Origin: Bugula neritina | Taxonomy: Eukaryota > Bryozoa > Gymnolaemata > Cheilostomatida > Bugulidae | Assembly: GCA_964035545.1 (NCBI GenBank) | Contig: OZ037768.1 | Coordinates: 24,206,819 to 24,270,818 of the forward strand | Direction: 5' to 3' | Length of the DNA: 64,000 nt | Part shown: positions 39,763-53,000 of the stretch, in pieces | How positions within the stretch are numbered: the stretch's first letter is position 1 | Layout of the letters: each line of letters starts with the position of its first letter | The notes under the pieces: generated by a model | What the model was told of the DNA's origin: nothing | What the model saw: only the letters and a program-made list of their open reading frames with translations | Database searches by the model: none | Position numbers and translations under genes: made by a program

Positions 39763-41867
39763 ATGAGGAACATATTATACATGATAGGGAAGACAGTAGT
39801 TGTGTGTATATCTTTATTAGTTACATCTGTATATAGTACATCAGTATACAGTATCATATCTGATGTAGAGATACATTCAATACCAGAGACAGAGTTCTAT
39901 AAGAATCATACAGGTTAGTATATTATCTAGTTTTATATATCATATATTTCCTTTATTTTATATTACTATATCTGTAAAAATAATAGTATAATAATTATAA
40001 TATTACAAATGCTGCCGCAGGGGTACCAGAGATTAGTATTTGCTGCCAGTTGTGTGAGAAAGATGAAGAGTGTAGAGCTGCTTTATATAACAAGATTTCA
40101 CAACAATGCAACATCCTCTCCACTTGTTCTCTACACGTCTCTAACATCAGTACATCTAGAGATCAAAGCTGGCAGTTAATTCAGGTATTATAATATGAGT
40201 AGTAAATAAGAATATAGTAATATAATATGGGTAATAAATAAGAATAATATAGTAATATGACATGAGTAATAAATAAGAATATAGTAATATAATATGGGTA
40301 ATAAATAAGAATATAGTAATATAATATGAGTAATAAATAAGAATATAGTAATATAATACGAGTAATAAATAAGAATATAGTAATATAATACGAGTAATAA
40401 ATAAGAATATAGTAATATAATATGAGTAATAAATAAGAATATAGTAATATAATATGAGTAGTAAATAAGAATATAGTAATATAATATGAGTAATAAATAA
40501 GAATATAGTGGTGTTATGATATATCTTTGTTTGCAGAATAAAAGGGAAGACCCAAAGACATATTACAAGGGTGAGTATATTAATTATACATGAAGTTACT
40601 AACAAATACTGTCCTATGAAACATATTGTAGTTTTATAAACTCAGTTAACCTCAGATTGTGAGGAGGTGTTTGAGTCTGGAGAGAGATGTCCCGGAGTAT
40701 ATTTCCTACAAGATCCACTCTCCTTGGCTAAGTTTCAAGTGTGGTGTGAGTTTGATGATGAACATGGCTGGACTGTAATACAGAGAAGAATGGATGGTTC
40801 AGTGGACTTCTACAGAAGCTGGCAGGACTATGTTGATGGGTTTGGTGATATCCATGGTGAATTTTGGCTAGGTCTGTTTCATTGGTTGATACTGTGTGTT
40901 GTAACTGTTCATTGGTTGATCTTGTGTGTTATAACTGCTTTTTGTTTGATACTTGTGTTATAGCTATTATCTGTCTCATGATATTATAATTATATAGCAT
41001 CCTAACGTATTTTATGAACTGGATTTAAACACTGAAAAGTTACTTATTTCTAATGAGAAATTAAATACTCTAACTTCTACTTCCCGTTTAGGACTGGATC
41101 ACATCTACTACTTGACTAGAAACAATCAGAAACTGAGTATTTACTTGGAAGACTTTGAAGGAGAAGTTAAGAAGGCCAACTACTCTACGTTCTACATAGG
41201 AGACAGTTCTAGTAATTATCTTCTCTCGGTGGGTACTCTCTTCTCATACTAGTTATCTACTTATTTATGCAATTCTTTATACATTCAGATACAGACTGAA
41301 CGGGTAATTTAATAAATATAGTAACAAAGAATGTTATAAATATTGGCAATATTCAATTCAACCATCAACTGTTTTGATTCCGAATATTTGTATTAAATTG
41401 CAAAGTCTCACTGCATCCTGTAACTTGTTTAGATATCTGGATACAGTGGAGATGATTCTGGAAATTCTTTCAATGTTTCACCAATTGATCACAATGGAAA
41501 AAAATTTAGCACACGTGATATGGATAATGACAACCATGATAGTGAAAATTGTGCACAAAAATTTACGGGTAGATATCATTACCAAATGTGACATCATTAT
41601 GATAATCTAGCAAATGATAACACATCAGTGAGTGTGTAACAGCATTGCTATGTCTCGACGTGCTATTGGCTGATGAAATGCCATTATATCTTATTTAAAT
41701 GTTTTTATACAGGGGCATGGTGGTTCACTGATTGTTTTTCGTCACATCTTAATGGAGAGTGGTATCCTAGAAATGTAACTTCTCCGTTTGCACATGGAAT
41801 CGTGTGGTCGACCTGGAAAGGGTACAACTACTCTTTGAAGGCGGTAAAGATGATGATCAGCAGATGA
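39763..41867 (+). CDS. Fibrinogen-related protein C (apple/PAN-like + FReD)
   Basis: Exons: 39763-39913, 40021-40184, 40537-40570, 40656-40871, 41092-41228, 41433-41568, 41713-41867; 330 residues, all junctions in phase. Signal peptide, six-Cys module, linker and full fibrinogen domain are intact. The 5' flank and exons 1-4 match B (start [25 protein letters not shown]), whereas intron 4 onward, exons 6-7 and the 3' flank match A (HLNGEWYPRN, FAHGIVW, KMMISR). AATAAA at 42159-42164 is a likely poly(A) signal. Confidence 0.93.
40190..40508. repeat. 29-bp array in intron 2 of FReD C
   Basis: About eleven copies of the unit shared with A and B. Confidence 0.92.
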
Positions 41868-41877
41868 GATGTTGTTT

Positions 41878-42112
41878 GGTTCACACAACTGTACCATCAC
41901 ATAACTGTATCATCACATAACTGTACCAACACACAATTGTACCAACACACAACTGTACCATCACATAACTGTACCATCACACAACTGTACCATCACATAA
42001 CTGTACCATCACACAACTGTACCAACATACAACTGTACCATCACATAACTGTACCATCACAACTGTATCATCACATAACTGTACCAACATACAACTGTGC
42101 CATCATGCAACT
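41878..42112. repeat. 16-bp array in the 3' flank of FReD C
   Basis: About 15 copies of the accatcacataactgt unit, in the same position as in gene A and absent after gene B. Confidence 0.93.
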
Positions 42113-42605
42113 GTACAGAAACAGGCAGCTGGTATTGAAAGCATATATTTTAGTTTATAATAAAGAATTCATTATGCCAAGACTTCTCTACTATAAAACT
42201 TATAGTGGGAAAATTTCTATTTTGAGGGTACTTCTATAATTCCACCTCGTCTGTTTTTTTCTTTTGACTTTGTTATGTTATCTTTCAACTAAATTTGCGT
42301 ATTTATTTTATTGCATTATAGAGATTTTATTTTATTTTATTTTATATTTTGGAGATGACCCAAGGATTTGACTCTGAAATTCAATATTTGAAACAAACTA
42401 ACAGCAAAAGTTGATGTGTTTAAAATAAATTTGTTGTAAGAAAAGTCACCCAAACCATTGCTGCTGGTAAATTATAATGTTGAATATATAAAAGTAGAAA
42501 GGAATCATGACAACATAAAGTGTCTGTATTATACAGTAATATCTATCATCTAGCAAACACCTGGTTGTATGCTATTCTTGTTATTATTTCCTCACCATAG
42601 AGTTA

Positions 42606-43133
42606 CACTTTTTACTCCCTATTCACACTTACCGTACCGTACGCCGCAACAGCAAATATCCGCCATCTTTGTTAATATCCGACCTGAATCGTACCCCGGT
42701 ATGCGCTGCGGCGTCGATCAAGCAGTGCTGGATTCAAAAAATCACGGCGGGCTCCTATTGGGTAGAGTTGATCTGGTACTAAAATTTAAAGAACATTTTC
42801 GCGAGTTTATTTTAATCGCTTATTTTTGATTTAATTTAACTAATTCAAAAGTTTTAAAAGATTACAAAATCTTTATCCGGCTTGTTTGAATTAAACTCAG
42901 CTTAAAAATCTAGCTTTCGCTAATCACAAAAGCACGCAAACAAAAAACTTAAAATGATTTGGACGGCTTAAATATTCGTTATTTAAATTAGTTTGCACAA
43001 TTATCTTAAAAACGAATATATTTAAAAGAAAGATTATTTTTATGTATTTGCTTTTATTTAATAAATAGCATTTATATAACATCTTTTGATGAAGAATTTT
43101 GCGAATAATTTGTAAATAATATCCAAAAGCGTG
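42606..43133. mobile_element. Insertion absent from the paralogous flank, possible transposon remnant
   Basis: The duplicated 3' flanks of FReD genes A and C align on both sides of this stretch. Gene A has about 75 bp here; gene C has about 530 bp. The left end (ttcacacttaccgtaccgta) and its CpG-rich neighbourhood differ from the local AT-rich DNA, and such ends recall cut-and-paste DNA transposons. I could not find a clear matching right end or target duplication. Confidence 0.4.
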
Positions 43134-43794
43134 GATACAGTTCATTGAGTTTATTAACCAACATATGTAACTCAACATAATGTAGAAACAGTAAAACAGT
43201 CAACAAGTGCTTGTCAAGTGCTTGAGGAACATAAAACACACCCAGTGTCACTTGCATAGATAAATAGTCCTGAAAAACTATACCAGTATTGCATCAAGCC
43301 AAATACTGTGGGCTAAGAAAGCTTGATATAAAAATAAATGAATATTAATCAAATGTGTACAAATATTGACAAATAATATAAAATATTATATACAAACAAC
43401 CAGTCAACACTGGGTTGGAGTAGAAAAGTAAAGAATAATTAAAGCTCTCACTGTGTGAACTATAGAAAGAGGAGTAGCTATAATAAATGACTTGAGTTCA
43501 TGACTTAATTGCGAGAATAAAAAGTAAAAAACATAAAATTGTTTCAACAAAATGAGTGAGCATAAAGACTGAGAGCTATTCTATTGCAAACAGAAGCTGA
43601 TAAAGTAAAGTATTAGCATAAGATACGTTGAGAATATAACATAAAATGTAGAGTTGAACCAGCTTGGTTTTACAACTACATGTTTAGGAGCAAATGTAGA
43701 TGTTCTATGTACATCAGGAAGATGTGAAATATTATGATAGAAGCTTAATATTAAGTACAACATAAAACTAAGTATTTGAATACCAAGCGGTGAC

Positions 43795-44000
43795 ACCTTA
43801 GTGTGTGACACCTCAGTGACTCGGTGAGTGACACCTTAGTGTGTGACACCTCAGTGACTCGGTGAGTGACACCACAGCGTGTGACACCTCAGCGTGTGAC
43901 ACCTCAGTGTGTGATACCTCAGTGTGTGACACCTCAGTGACTCGGTGAGTGACACCACAGAGTGTGACACCTCAGCGTGTGACACCTCAGCGACTCAGTG
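43795..44000. repeat. 15-bp array beyond the EGFR stop codon
   Basis: Copies of gtgacacctcagtgt and relatives in the EGFR 3' UTR or flank. Confidence 0.88.
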
Positions 44001-44022
44001 TGTTAGTGACCGAGACAAGAGG

Positions 44023-47000
44023 TCAGTTGCTGACAAAGCTGTCCCTAGTAGAGCTGTCGCTGCTGAAAGCCGACACGCTGTTGAAGCAGTCAGCAGTGGT
44101 GGAGGGAAGTAAGGGGTTGAACTCATCCATGTGGATGTTTGAGGTGTCGGCTGAGTTGAGAGCCTCCTCCTTGTAATACTCGGGGTTAGCGTACGTCTGC
44201 GCGTGTCCCGTATACTTACTAGGATAGGGCGGCTCTTCTAAAACAATATAATGAGTTATTGGTCAAAGAGAGCTCCTCAAATATTACACAGAAATGTATG
44301 TAACAGACGGTAGCTGAGAACTGAGTACAACCAACTCGAATATCGATGGACTCAGGTAACCAACCAACTCAAACATCTCTTATATATTTTCACTACATAA
44401 TATGTTTAGATAGTGTGAGCTGATGGTAACACTGTGTGACCACCTTAATACCTTCCAGTACCTCATTTACTCAGTCGGTTGGGGTCAATACAAATACTAG
44501 TCAAACTGAATCACTGAGAGTTTGTAAAGCTGAGAGAATACGGAAATTTACCTGAATTCAGTGAGTGGAAAGCGTCTTGAGATCGTGATGTCATATAGCC
44601 GTTTTCATACACTGCGCTGTCGCCACCTGGAGCGTTGTGATTGGCTGAAGTCATTTCATAATAACTTGGTGGAGATTCTATACCTAGTAATACAGTAATA
44701 TAATATAGTAACATAATAATACAGTAATATAGTACAGTAATAAAACATAGTATAATAATATAATAGAGTAATACAGTAATATAATATAGTAACATAATAA
44801 TACAGTAATATAATATAGTAACATAATAATACAGTATAATCCCTAAAGCATACATAACACGCAGACGTGGCTATTCCACTATCAACATGGTTACAATTGC
44901 CTACAGAGCCAATCAAACAGCTACACACGCACACATAATATTTAGTAGAACGTCTGCACGAAAGCCAACCTGCTTCAACTTCCTGTATACAGAGTAAGCT
45001 ATTGGAAGATCTAAAGGGTTTGAGAGAGTTGCAGCTGTCAGCATTGTGTATAGCACCATTGTTTGCTGCCTTGTCATTATTAGCACCATCCATTACTTTC
45101 TCACTTCTACTCCTACCCAGAGAATGGCCGAGATCTCTCCCGCCACCAGGTGGAGCTCTAGTAGAAGCCAATGAGCTCTCACTCGCCATTGAGCCTTGCG
45201 ATATGAAGTCGTTGACGTAAGTATGGAGGGAGCCATTCTGTCTAGGGTACGTCTGCAATGTTAACTGATGAGTTACCTCTAAATAAATTAGTGAGGTGTG
45301 TATTCTATGACTGATATGACATCAGCACTGCCCGTGATAGTAGAAACAAACACTTCACATCAACATTACAACAAAAAACACAACACAACAAATAAATTCC
45401 CACCTCTGTAACAGGAAGCGAGGCAACTCCAAACTACTCACCATGTTGTTGATTACTGGCCTGGACTGAGCAACATGATTGTCATTGTGACGAGGAGGAC
45501 GACTGTATGCTACATGAGGTAGAGCTGGCCCGGGGTCAAGGTTGGCATACGTGACGTCTGTGAGAGCAGACGACAGACTGCGTTGGCTGCAGATGTGGAG
45601 GTAGTCGTCTGCAGTCATAATACGATCTAATCCGTCTGTTGAGAGGAGCTCAGAGTACTGGCACGTCTGCAAGTGAGAATCTTAGTGAGTACTTGTGACT
45701 AGTTAGTACTGAGACTAGTGAGTACTGTGACTAGTAAGTACTGAGACTAGTGAGTAGTGATTACTAGTTAATACTCTGACACATTACTAGTGAGTAGTGA
45801 TGACTAGTTAGTACTGAGACTAGTAACTAGTAGATAAAGTAGGAGCATACCATCAGTTCTCTGGTATCTACACTGGAAAGCGGGGTCCCCATCTCCGCGT
45901 CCCCTTCTATCATTAAGTAACGACTTGGATCTCGACTCATCTTAGTGAACTCGTCTGCAAGTTCGCTGAATGAAGGCCGGGAGTCTGCATCTATAACCCA
46001 GCCTGCAGGAGGACACAACTCAGTACAGCAGCTGCAGCAGCACTTTATCATATCTACTCACACTATATCATATCTACTTACACTTTATCATATCTACTCA
46101 CACTTTATCATATATCTACTCACACTTTATCATATCTACTTACACTTTATCATATCTACTCACACTTTATCATATCTACTCTCACTTTATCATATCTACT
46201 TACACTTTATCATATCTACTCTCACTTTATCATATCTACTCTCACTTTATCATATCTACTCTCACTTTATCATATCTACTCACACTTTATCATATCTACT
46301 CTCACTTTATCATATCTACTTACACTTTATCATATCTACTCTCACTTTATCATATACACTCTCACTTTATCATATCTACTTACACTTTATCATATCTACT
46401 CTCACTTTATCATATATACTCTCACTTTATCATATCTACTTACACTTTATCATATCTACTCTCACTTTATCATATCTACTCACACTTTATCATATCTACT
46501 CACACTTTATCATATCTACTCTCACACTTTATCATATCTACTCTCACTTTATCATATCTACTCACACTTTATCATATCTACTCACACTTTATCATAATCA
46601 TATACACGTCTATTGTACATATGCTGGGTTGGGGGAGTCGTTCCCCCTTCTCTAGCAACTCTGGCACCTCAATAGCCCGGTTATTCTCGTAGGGCTTCTG
46701 TCCGTAGGTAAACATCTCCCAGAGCGTGACGCCGTAAGACCAGACGTCTGTTTTATGAGTGAACTTCCTGCGCTGTATAGACTCGAGGGCCAGCCACTTG
46801 ATGGGCATCTGCAAGGTTATATGACTAGTACAGCGTAGGTCATGGGGATTAGTAACAGTATATAGTTTAGTAGTAGTATATACATATTCAGATAATATAT
46901 ATATAGTATATTATACTATACTATACTATACTACCTTTCCCCCTGCAGAGTGGTATTCACCAACGTTGCCGTCTAAAAGTTTAGCCAAACCAAAGTCTGT

Positions 47001-50000
47001 GATCTTAACTTGATTCTGACTCTTCACTGAAATAGATGACATGATTCAACATGACAAACAGCAGAAATGTATTTTACAATAGATGTAATATATAATAAAT
47101 ATAATATAGATGTAATATATTATAATAAATATAATAGAGAAAATATATAATATAGATATAATAAATATAACGGATACAATGTACACAGAAGACAGAAGGT
47201 TGAGAATGAAAGAGAGGCTCTTACCGAGAACGTTTCTAGCAGCCAGATCTCTGTGTACTACACCCTTACTCTCCAGGTAAACCATCCCCTGCAGGCAGCA
47301 ATCATAAATACATCAAATCATACAACATATATAGTATATTATACAACGTATAGTATATTATACAACGTATAGTATATTATACAACATATAGTATATTATA
47401 CAACATATAGTATAAAGTCAGTGCGCAGTGAAGTAGAAAGATTAATGTGATCACTAGACATACTAGAATGTTCTGAAGTTTTCACAGTCACTTCAAACAC
47501 TTGGCTGAGTTAATTTCTGGGTTCATCCAAACGTACAGCCTGTCCTTGCGGAACACATCTACACCTACTCTACACTTACCTTAGCTATTTGAGTGCACCA
47601 GTGCAGCATGACCCCGGAGCTGATGTTGTTCTTGTTGTCCTTGACATAGTCTAGGAGACAGCCGAGGGGCATGAGCTGCGTGATGAGCATCATCTGCTCG
47701 GTCATACACACAGCCACAATCCTCACGCAGTACGGGTGTTCGACTGACGCCATCACCCTGGCCTCTTCCAACAGTTCCTGTAACCAGTAGTAGCTAGTAT
47801 GTAGTAGTTAGTATGTAGTAGTTAGTATGTAGTAGTTAGTATGTAGTAGTTAGTATGTAGTAGTTAGTATTTAGTAGTTAGTATGTAGTAGGTAGTATTT
47901 AGTAGTTAGTATGTAGTAGTTAGTATGTAGTAGTTAGTGTGTAGTAGTTAGTGTGTAGTAGTTAGTATGTAGTAGTTAGTGTGTAGTAGTTAGTATGTAG
48001 TAGTTAGTGTATAGTAGTTAGTGTGTAGTAGTTAGTATGTAGTAGTTAGTATGTAGTAGTTAGTATGTAGTAGTTAGTGTATAGTAGTTAGTGTGTAGTA
48101 GTTAGCATGTAGTAGTTAGTATGTAGTAGTTAGTATGTAGTAGTTAGTATGTAGTAGTTAGTATGTAGTAGTTAGTGTGTAGTAGTTAGTGTGTAGTAGT
48201 TAGTATGTAGTAGTTAGTATGTAGTAGTTAGTATATAGTAGTTAGTATGTAGTAGTTAGTATATAGTAGGTAGTATGTAGTAGTTAGTGTATAGTAGTTA
48301 GTGTGTAGTAGTTAGCATGTAGTAGTTAGTATGTAGTAGTTAGTATGTAGTAGTTAGTATGTAGTAGTTAGTATGTAGTAGTTAGTATGTAGTAGTTAGT
48401 ATGTAGTAGTTAGTATGTAGTAGTTAGTATGTAGTAGTTAGTATGTAGTAGTTAGTATTTAGTAGTTAGTATGTAGTAGGTAGTATTTAGTAGTTAGTAT
48501 GTAGTAGTTAGTATGTAGTAGTTAGTGTGTAGTAGTTAGTGTGTAGTAGTTAGTATGTAGTAGTTAGTATGTAGTAGTTAGTATGTAGTAGTTAGTGTGT
48601 AGTAGTTAGTGTGTAGTAGTTAGTATGTAGTAGTTAGTGTGTAGTAGTTAGTATGTAGTAGTTAGTGTATAGTAGTTAGTGTGTAGTAGTTAGTATGTAG
48701 TAGTTAGTATGTAGTAGTTAGTATGTAGTAGTTAGTGTATAGTAGTTAGTGTGTAGTAGTTAGCATGTAGTAGTTAGTATGTAGTAGTTAGTATGTAGTA
48801 GTTAGTATGTAGTAGTTAGTATGTAGTAGTTAGTGTGTAGTAGTTAGTGTGTAGTAGTTAGTATGTAGTAGTTAGTATGTAGTAGTTAGTATATAGTAGT
48901 TAGTATGTAGTAGTTAGTATATAGTAGGTAGTATGTAGTAGTTAGTGTATAGTAGTTAGTGTGTAGTAGTTAGCATGTAGTAGTTAGTATGTAGTAGTTA
49001 GTATGTAGTAGTTAGTATGTAGTAGTTAGTATGTAGTAGTTAGTATGTAGTAGTTAGTATGTAGTAGTTAGTATGTAGTAGTTAGTATGTAGTAGTTAGT
49101 GTGTAGTAGTTAGTATGTAGTAGTTAGTATATAGTAGGTAGTATGTAGTAGTTAGTGTATAGTAGTTAGTGTGTAGTAGTTAGCATGTAGTAGTTAGTAT
49201 GTAGTAGTTAGTATGTAGTAGTTAGTATATAGTAGTTAGTATGTAGTAGTTAGTATATAGTAGGTAGTATGTAGTAGTTAGTGTATAGTAGTTAGTGTGT
49301 AGTAGTTAGCATGTAGTAGTTAGTATGTAGTAGTTAGTATGTAGTAGTTAGTATGTAGTAGTTAGTATGTAGTAGTTAGTATGTAGTAGTTAGTATATAG
49401 TAGTTAGTATGTAGTAGTTAGTATGTAGTAGTTAGTATGTAGTAGTTAGTAACTGGACGAACCTGATTCTGGACGGAGGTCCCATCTTGGAGAACTTTAA
49501 TGGCGACAGGAATCTTGAGGCGTTCCCCTTCGGGTAACCACACCCCCTTATAAACTGTACCAAACGCTCCTGAACCAAGAATTCCCCCTCTTCTCAGCTC
49601 CACCTCCTATGAATCATCACACGTGATTATACTCTGTATACTTTATACTATGTACTGTATACTCTGTACTGTATACTCTGTACTGTATACTCTGTACTGT
49701 ATACTCTGTACTGTATACTCTGCACTGTATACTCTGCACTGTATACTCTGCACTGTATACTCTGTACTGTGTACTCTGTACTGTATATTCTGTACTGTAT
49801 ACTCTGTACTGTATACTCTGCACTGTATACTCTGTACTGTATACTCTGTACTGTATACTCTGCACTGTATACTCTGCACTGTATACTCTGCACTGTATAC
49901 TCTGTACTGTGTACTCTGTACTGTATATTCTGTACTGTATACTCTGTACTGTATACTCTGTACTGTATACTCTGTACTATAAACTCTGCACTGTATACTC

Positions 50001-53000
50001 TGCACTGTATACTCTGCACTGTATACTCTGTATTATATACTAAGTACTGTATACTCTGTACTGTATACTATATACTGTATACTATGTACTGTATACTCTG
50101 TACTGTATACTATGTACTGTATACTCTGTACTGTATACTCTGTACTGTATACTATATACTGTATACTATATACTGTATACTCTGTACTGTATACTCTGTA
50201 CTGTATACTCTGTACTGTATACTCTGTACTGTATACTCTGTACTATATACTAAGTACTGTATACTCTGCACTGTATACTATATACTATGTACTGTATACT
50301 ATATACTGTATAGTGTATACTGTATACTATATACTGTATACTCTGTACTATAGACACTCATCTAGTACTCTGAACAGCTTATAGACTGAGCACCATCACA
50401 AGTTGAAACACGAACCTTTATAATGCGGAGCGTGCTCATATCAGGAGGGGCGGTGGACGGGTCGACAGGCTCGAGTCGGGAAGTGGCCTGAGACATCTGA
50501 GTCCATTTCCTTCTGTTTCTGGTGGTACAGCACCAGACGGCTAGTCCTAGAAAGCAAGATGATACCTGTGTCTATTATATAACATCTCACCTGTGTCTAT
50601 TATATAACATCTCACCTGTGTCTATTATATAACATCTCACCTGTGTCTATTATATAACATTTCACCTGTGTCTATTATATAACATCTCACCTGTGTCTAT
50701 TATATAACATCTCACCTGTGTCTATTATATAACATCTCACCTGTGTCTATTATATAACATCTCACCTGTGTCTATTATATAACATCTCACCTGTGTCTAT
50801 CATATAACATCTCACCTGTGTCTATCATATAACATCTCACCTGTGTCTATTATATAACATCTCACCTGTGCCTATTATATAACATCTCACCTGTGTCTAA
50901 TATATAACATCTCACCTGTTATTACCAAGGTGAATACTATGGCAGCAATGACACCGATAATGCTCTCGGTAGAAAGGATGCCACCTTTGATGGGAGCCTG
51001 AGGCCCACTCTCCTTGGAGGACACGCACAGAGAGTCCCTGTCTTCGTGGATGACCACAGGCTTGTGAGGGGGACACTCCTTCGCCTCCGTACAGTAGAAC
51101 TGCTGCCGCTGTCAAACCAAAATCATGTGAATATCCGTCTGCGAACTGACAGCAGACGTACAGAAGAGCAGACGTACAGTAGAGCAGACGTACAGAAGAG
51201 CAGACGTACAGAAGAGCAGACGTACAGAAGAGCAGACGTACAGTAGAGCAGACGTACAGAAGAGCAGACGTACAGAAGAGCAGGCGTACAGTAGAGCAGC
51301 AACATCAATATCCTTACTAAACGCACAGAATATAAACTCCACTTTCCACTCAGCACACAGAAAAGGGAATGTGTAATAAAAATTCAGATTTAGTGTTTTA
51401 ATGACCTTGAACTTGTGACCTACTGCTACTGCTTTCTGATTGCTAACTTCAAACATTATTCCCACAGAATATACCGGAATAAAACCCCGACTCTCATGGA
51501 CTCAAGCATATTGGGAAATATTCACAACATCTAGGAGTTCTCCTACTAGGAGAATGTATGGCCATTGGAATGTTTTAATTTAGTCAAACTGACTACACAG
51601 CTGAGATCAAGAAGTTGTCTTCTCAGACAAATGACTCACCGGTTTAGCTTGAGATTCTGTGGTACGCAGCACACCGTAAGCTGAGACGTTAACTGAAGCC
51701 CCTGCAGCAGTGGTGTGAGCTCCAAGAGAAACGGGGCTATAGGAAGTGACATCACTGGAGTAGGCTATCACACTGTCGTTGTAGACTTTGTAGTGAGCAC
51801 AGTTGTGACACTGCCACTGGCTGGGGCCTGTACAGTCCCACCTACAGTCACAAACAACTCAGTCACACACAGCATGACAGTTCAGTCACATGGAAACATC
51901 AGCTGTTAGACACAAACTAAGAGAACCTCCTCACTATATAGCTTAGAGTACCTGCAAGCACCGTGACAGCGGTGACACTGCTTGCTGCCCTCATCAGGGT
52001 AGTAGTCAGCGGCACAAGTCTCTACACACTCGCTGTCGCTCTTGTAGTGAGTGCACTTGAGGCAGTGGAAGTTGCCTTTCTCTTCGCACTCGGCACACAG
52101 CGGGTGACACCTCGTACACACCTGGTAATATAGTATACACACCTGGTAATATAGTACACACACCTGGTAATATAGTATACACACCTGGTAATATAGTGTA
52201 CACACCTGGTAATATAGTACACACACCTGGTAATATAGTATACACACCTGGTAATATAGTATACACTCCTGGTAACATAGTACACACACCTGGTAATATA
52301 GCAGGAAAAGGTGAGATACTGAGGTGGGTCGAGGTGAGATACTGAGGTGGGTTGAGGTAAGATACTCATGAACTTACGACAAAGTCTTTAAGAAAGCCGA
52401 GAGCGCCGCGAGCATTAGTGTTGGGGAAATAACCAGATGGGCAGCGATCCTTCTCGTCTAGACACTTAAGGATAGCATCCTCGTTGTCGTTGGCAACAGA
52501 CACCTGAAGTATATAACACGTCTGTATACAATACGTCTGTATGTAACACGTCTGTATATAACACGTCTGTATATAACACGTCTGTATATAATACGTCTAA
52601 ACGCACCTCACAGAAGTTGCATCCCCCTTCCCCTACAAAGTTCCCTGGCCCGGTACAGCCTCGCACACAGTTGGGGTGACACGGCTGACAGGTGCTGTTG
52701 CTGTCAGCGTACTTGAACTCCTGTGGGCACTCAGCCACGCAGTACGGACCGTCTCTGTAGTTCTTACACTCGTCGCAGTCCTTAGCGGTGGGTCCGTCGC
52801 AGGCCGACTCGCACTGCGGGTGGCAGGCGTGACACTCCTTATCCCCGGCAATGCTGAAGAGCAGACGACCACTGCAGTCACTCACACACTGGTCCTGGTA
52901 CTTGGAGTTGCGACAAGCTAGACACCGCGTGTTGCCCGGCCCCCAGCAGCCTTTCCTATTACACTCTCCGTCACATATCAGGTTCCTGGACTCTGCAAGG

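Larger units (their letters stand above)
41868..44022. other. FReD C 3' flank to EGFR 3' end
   Basis: Holds a 16-bp array like the one after gene A (41878-42112), a duplicated 3' flank (42120-42605 and 43134-43556), an insertion of different composition between them, and a 15-bp array (43795-44000) directly beyond the EGFR stop codon. No exon is seen. Confidence 0.55.

Noticed and set aside
49623-50384. Several overlapping open frames of Y-C-I-L-C-T type on both strands
   Set aside because: They are simple translations of a 14-bp intronic repeat, present on both strands at once.
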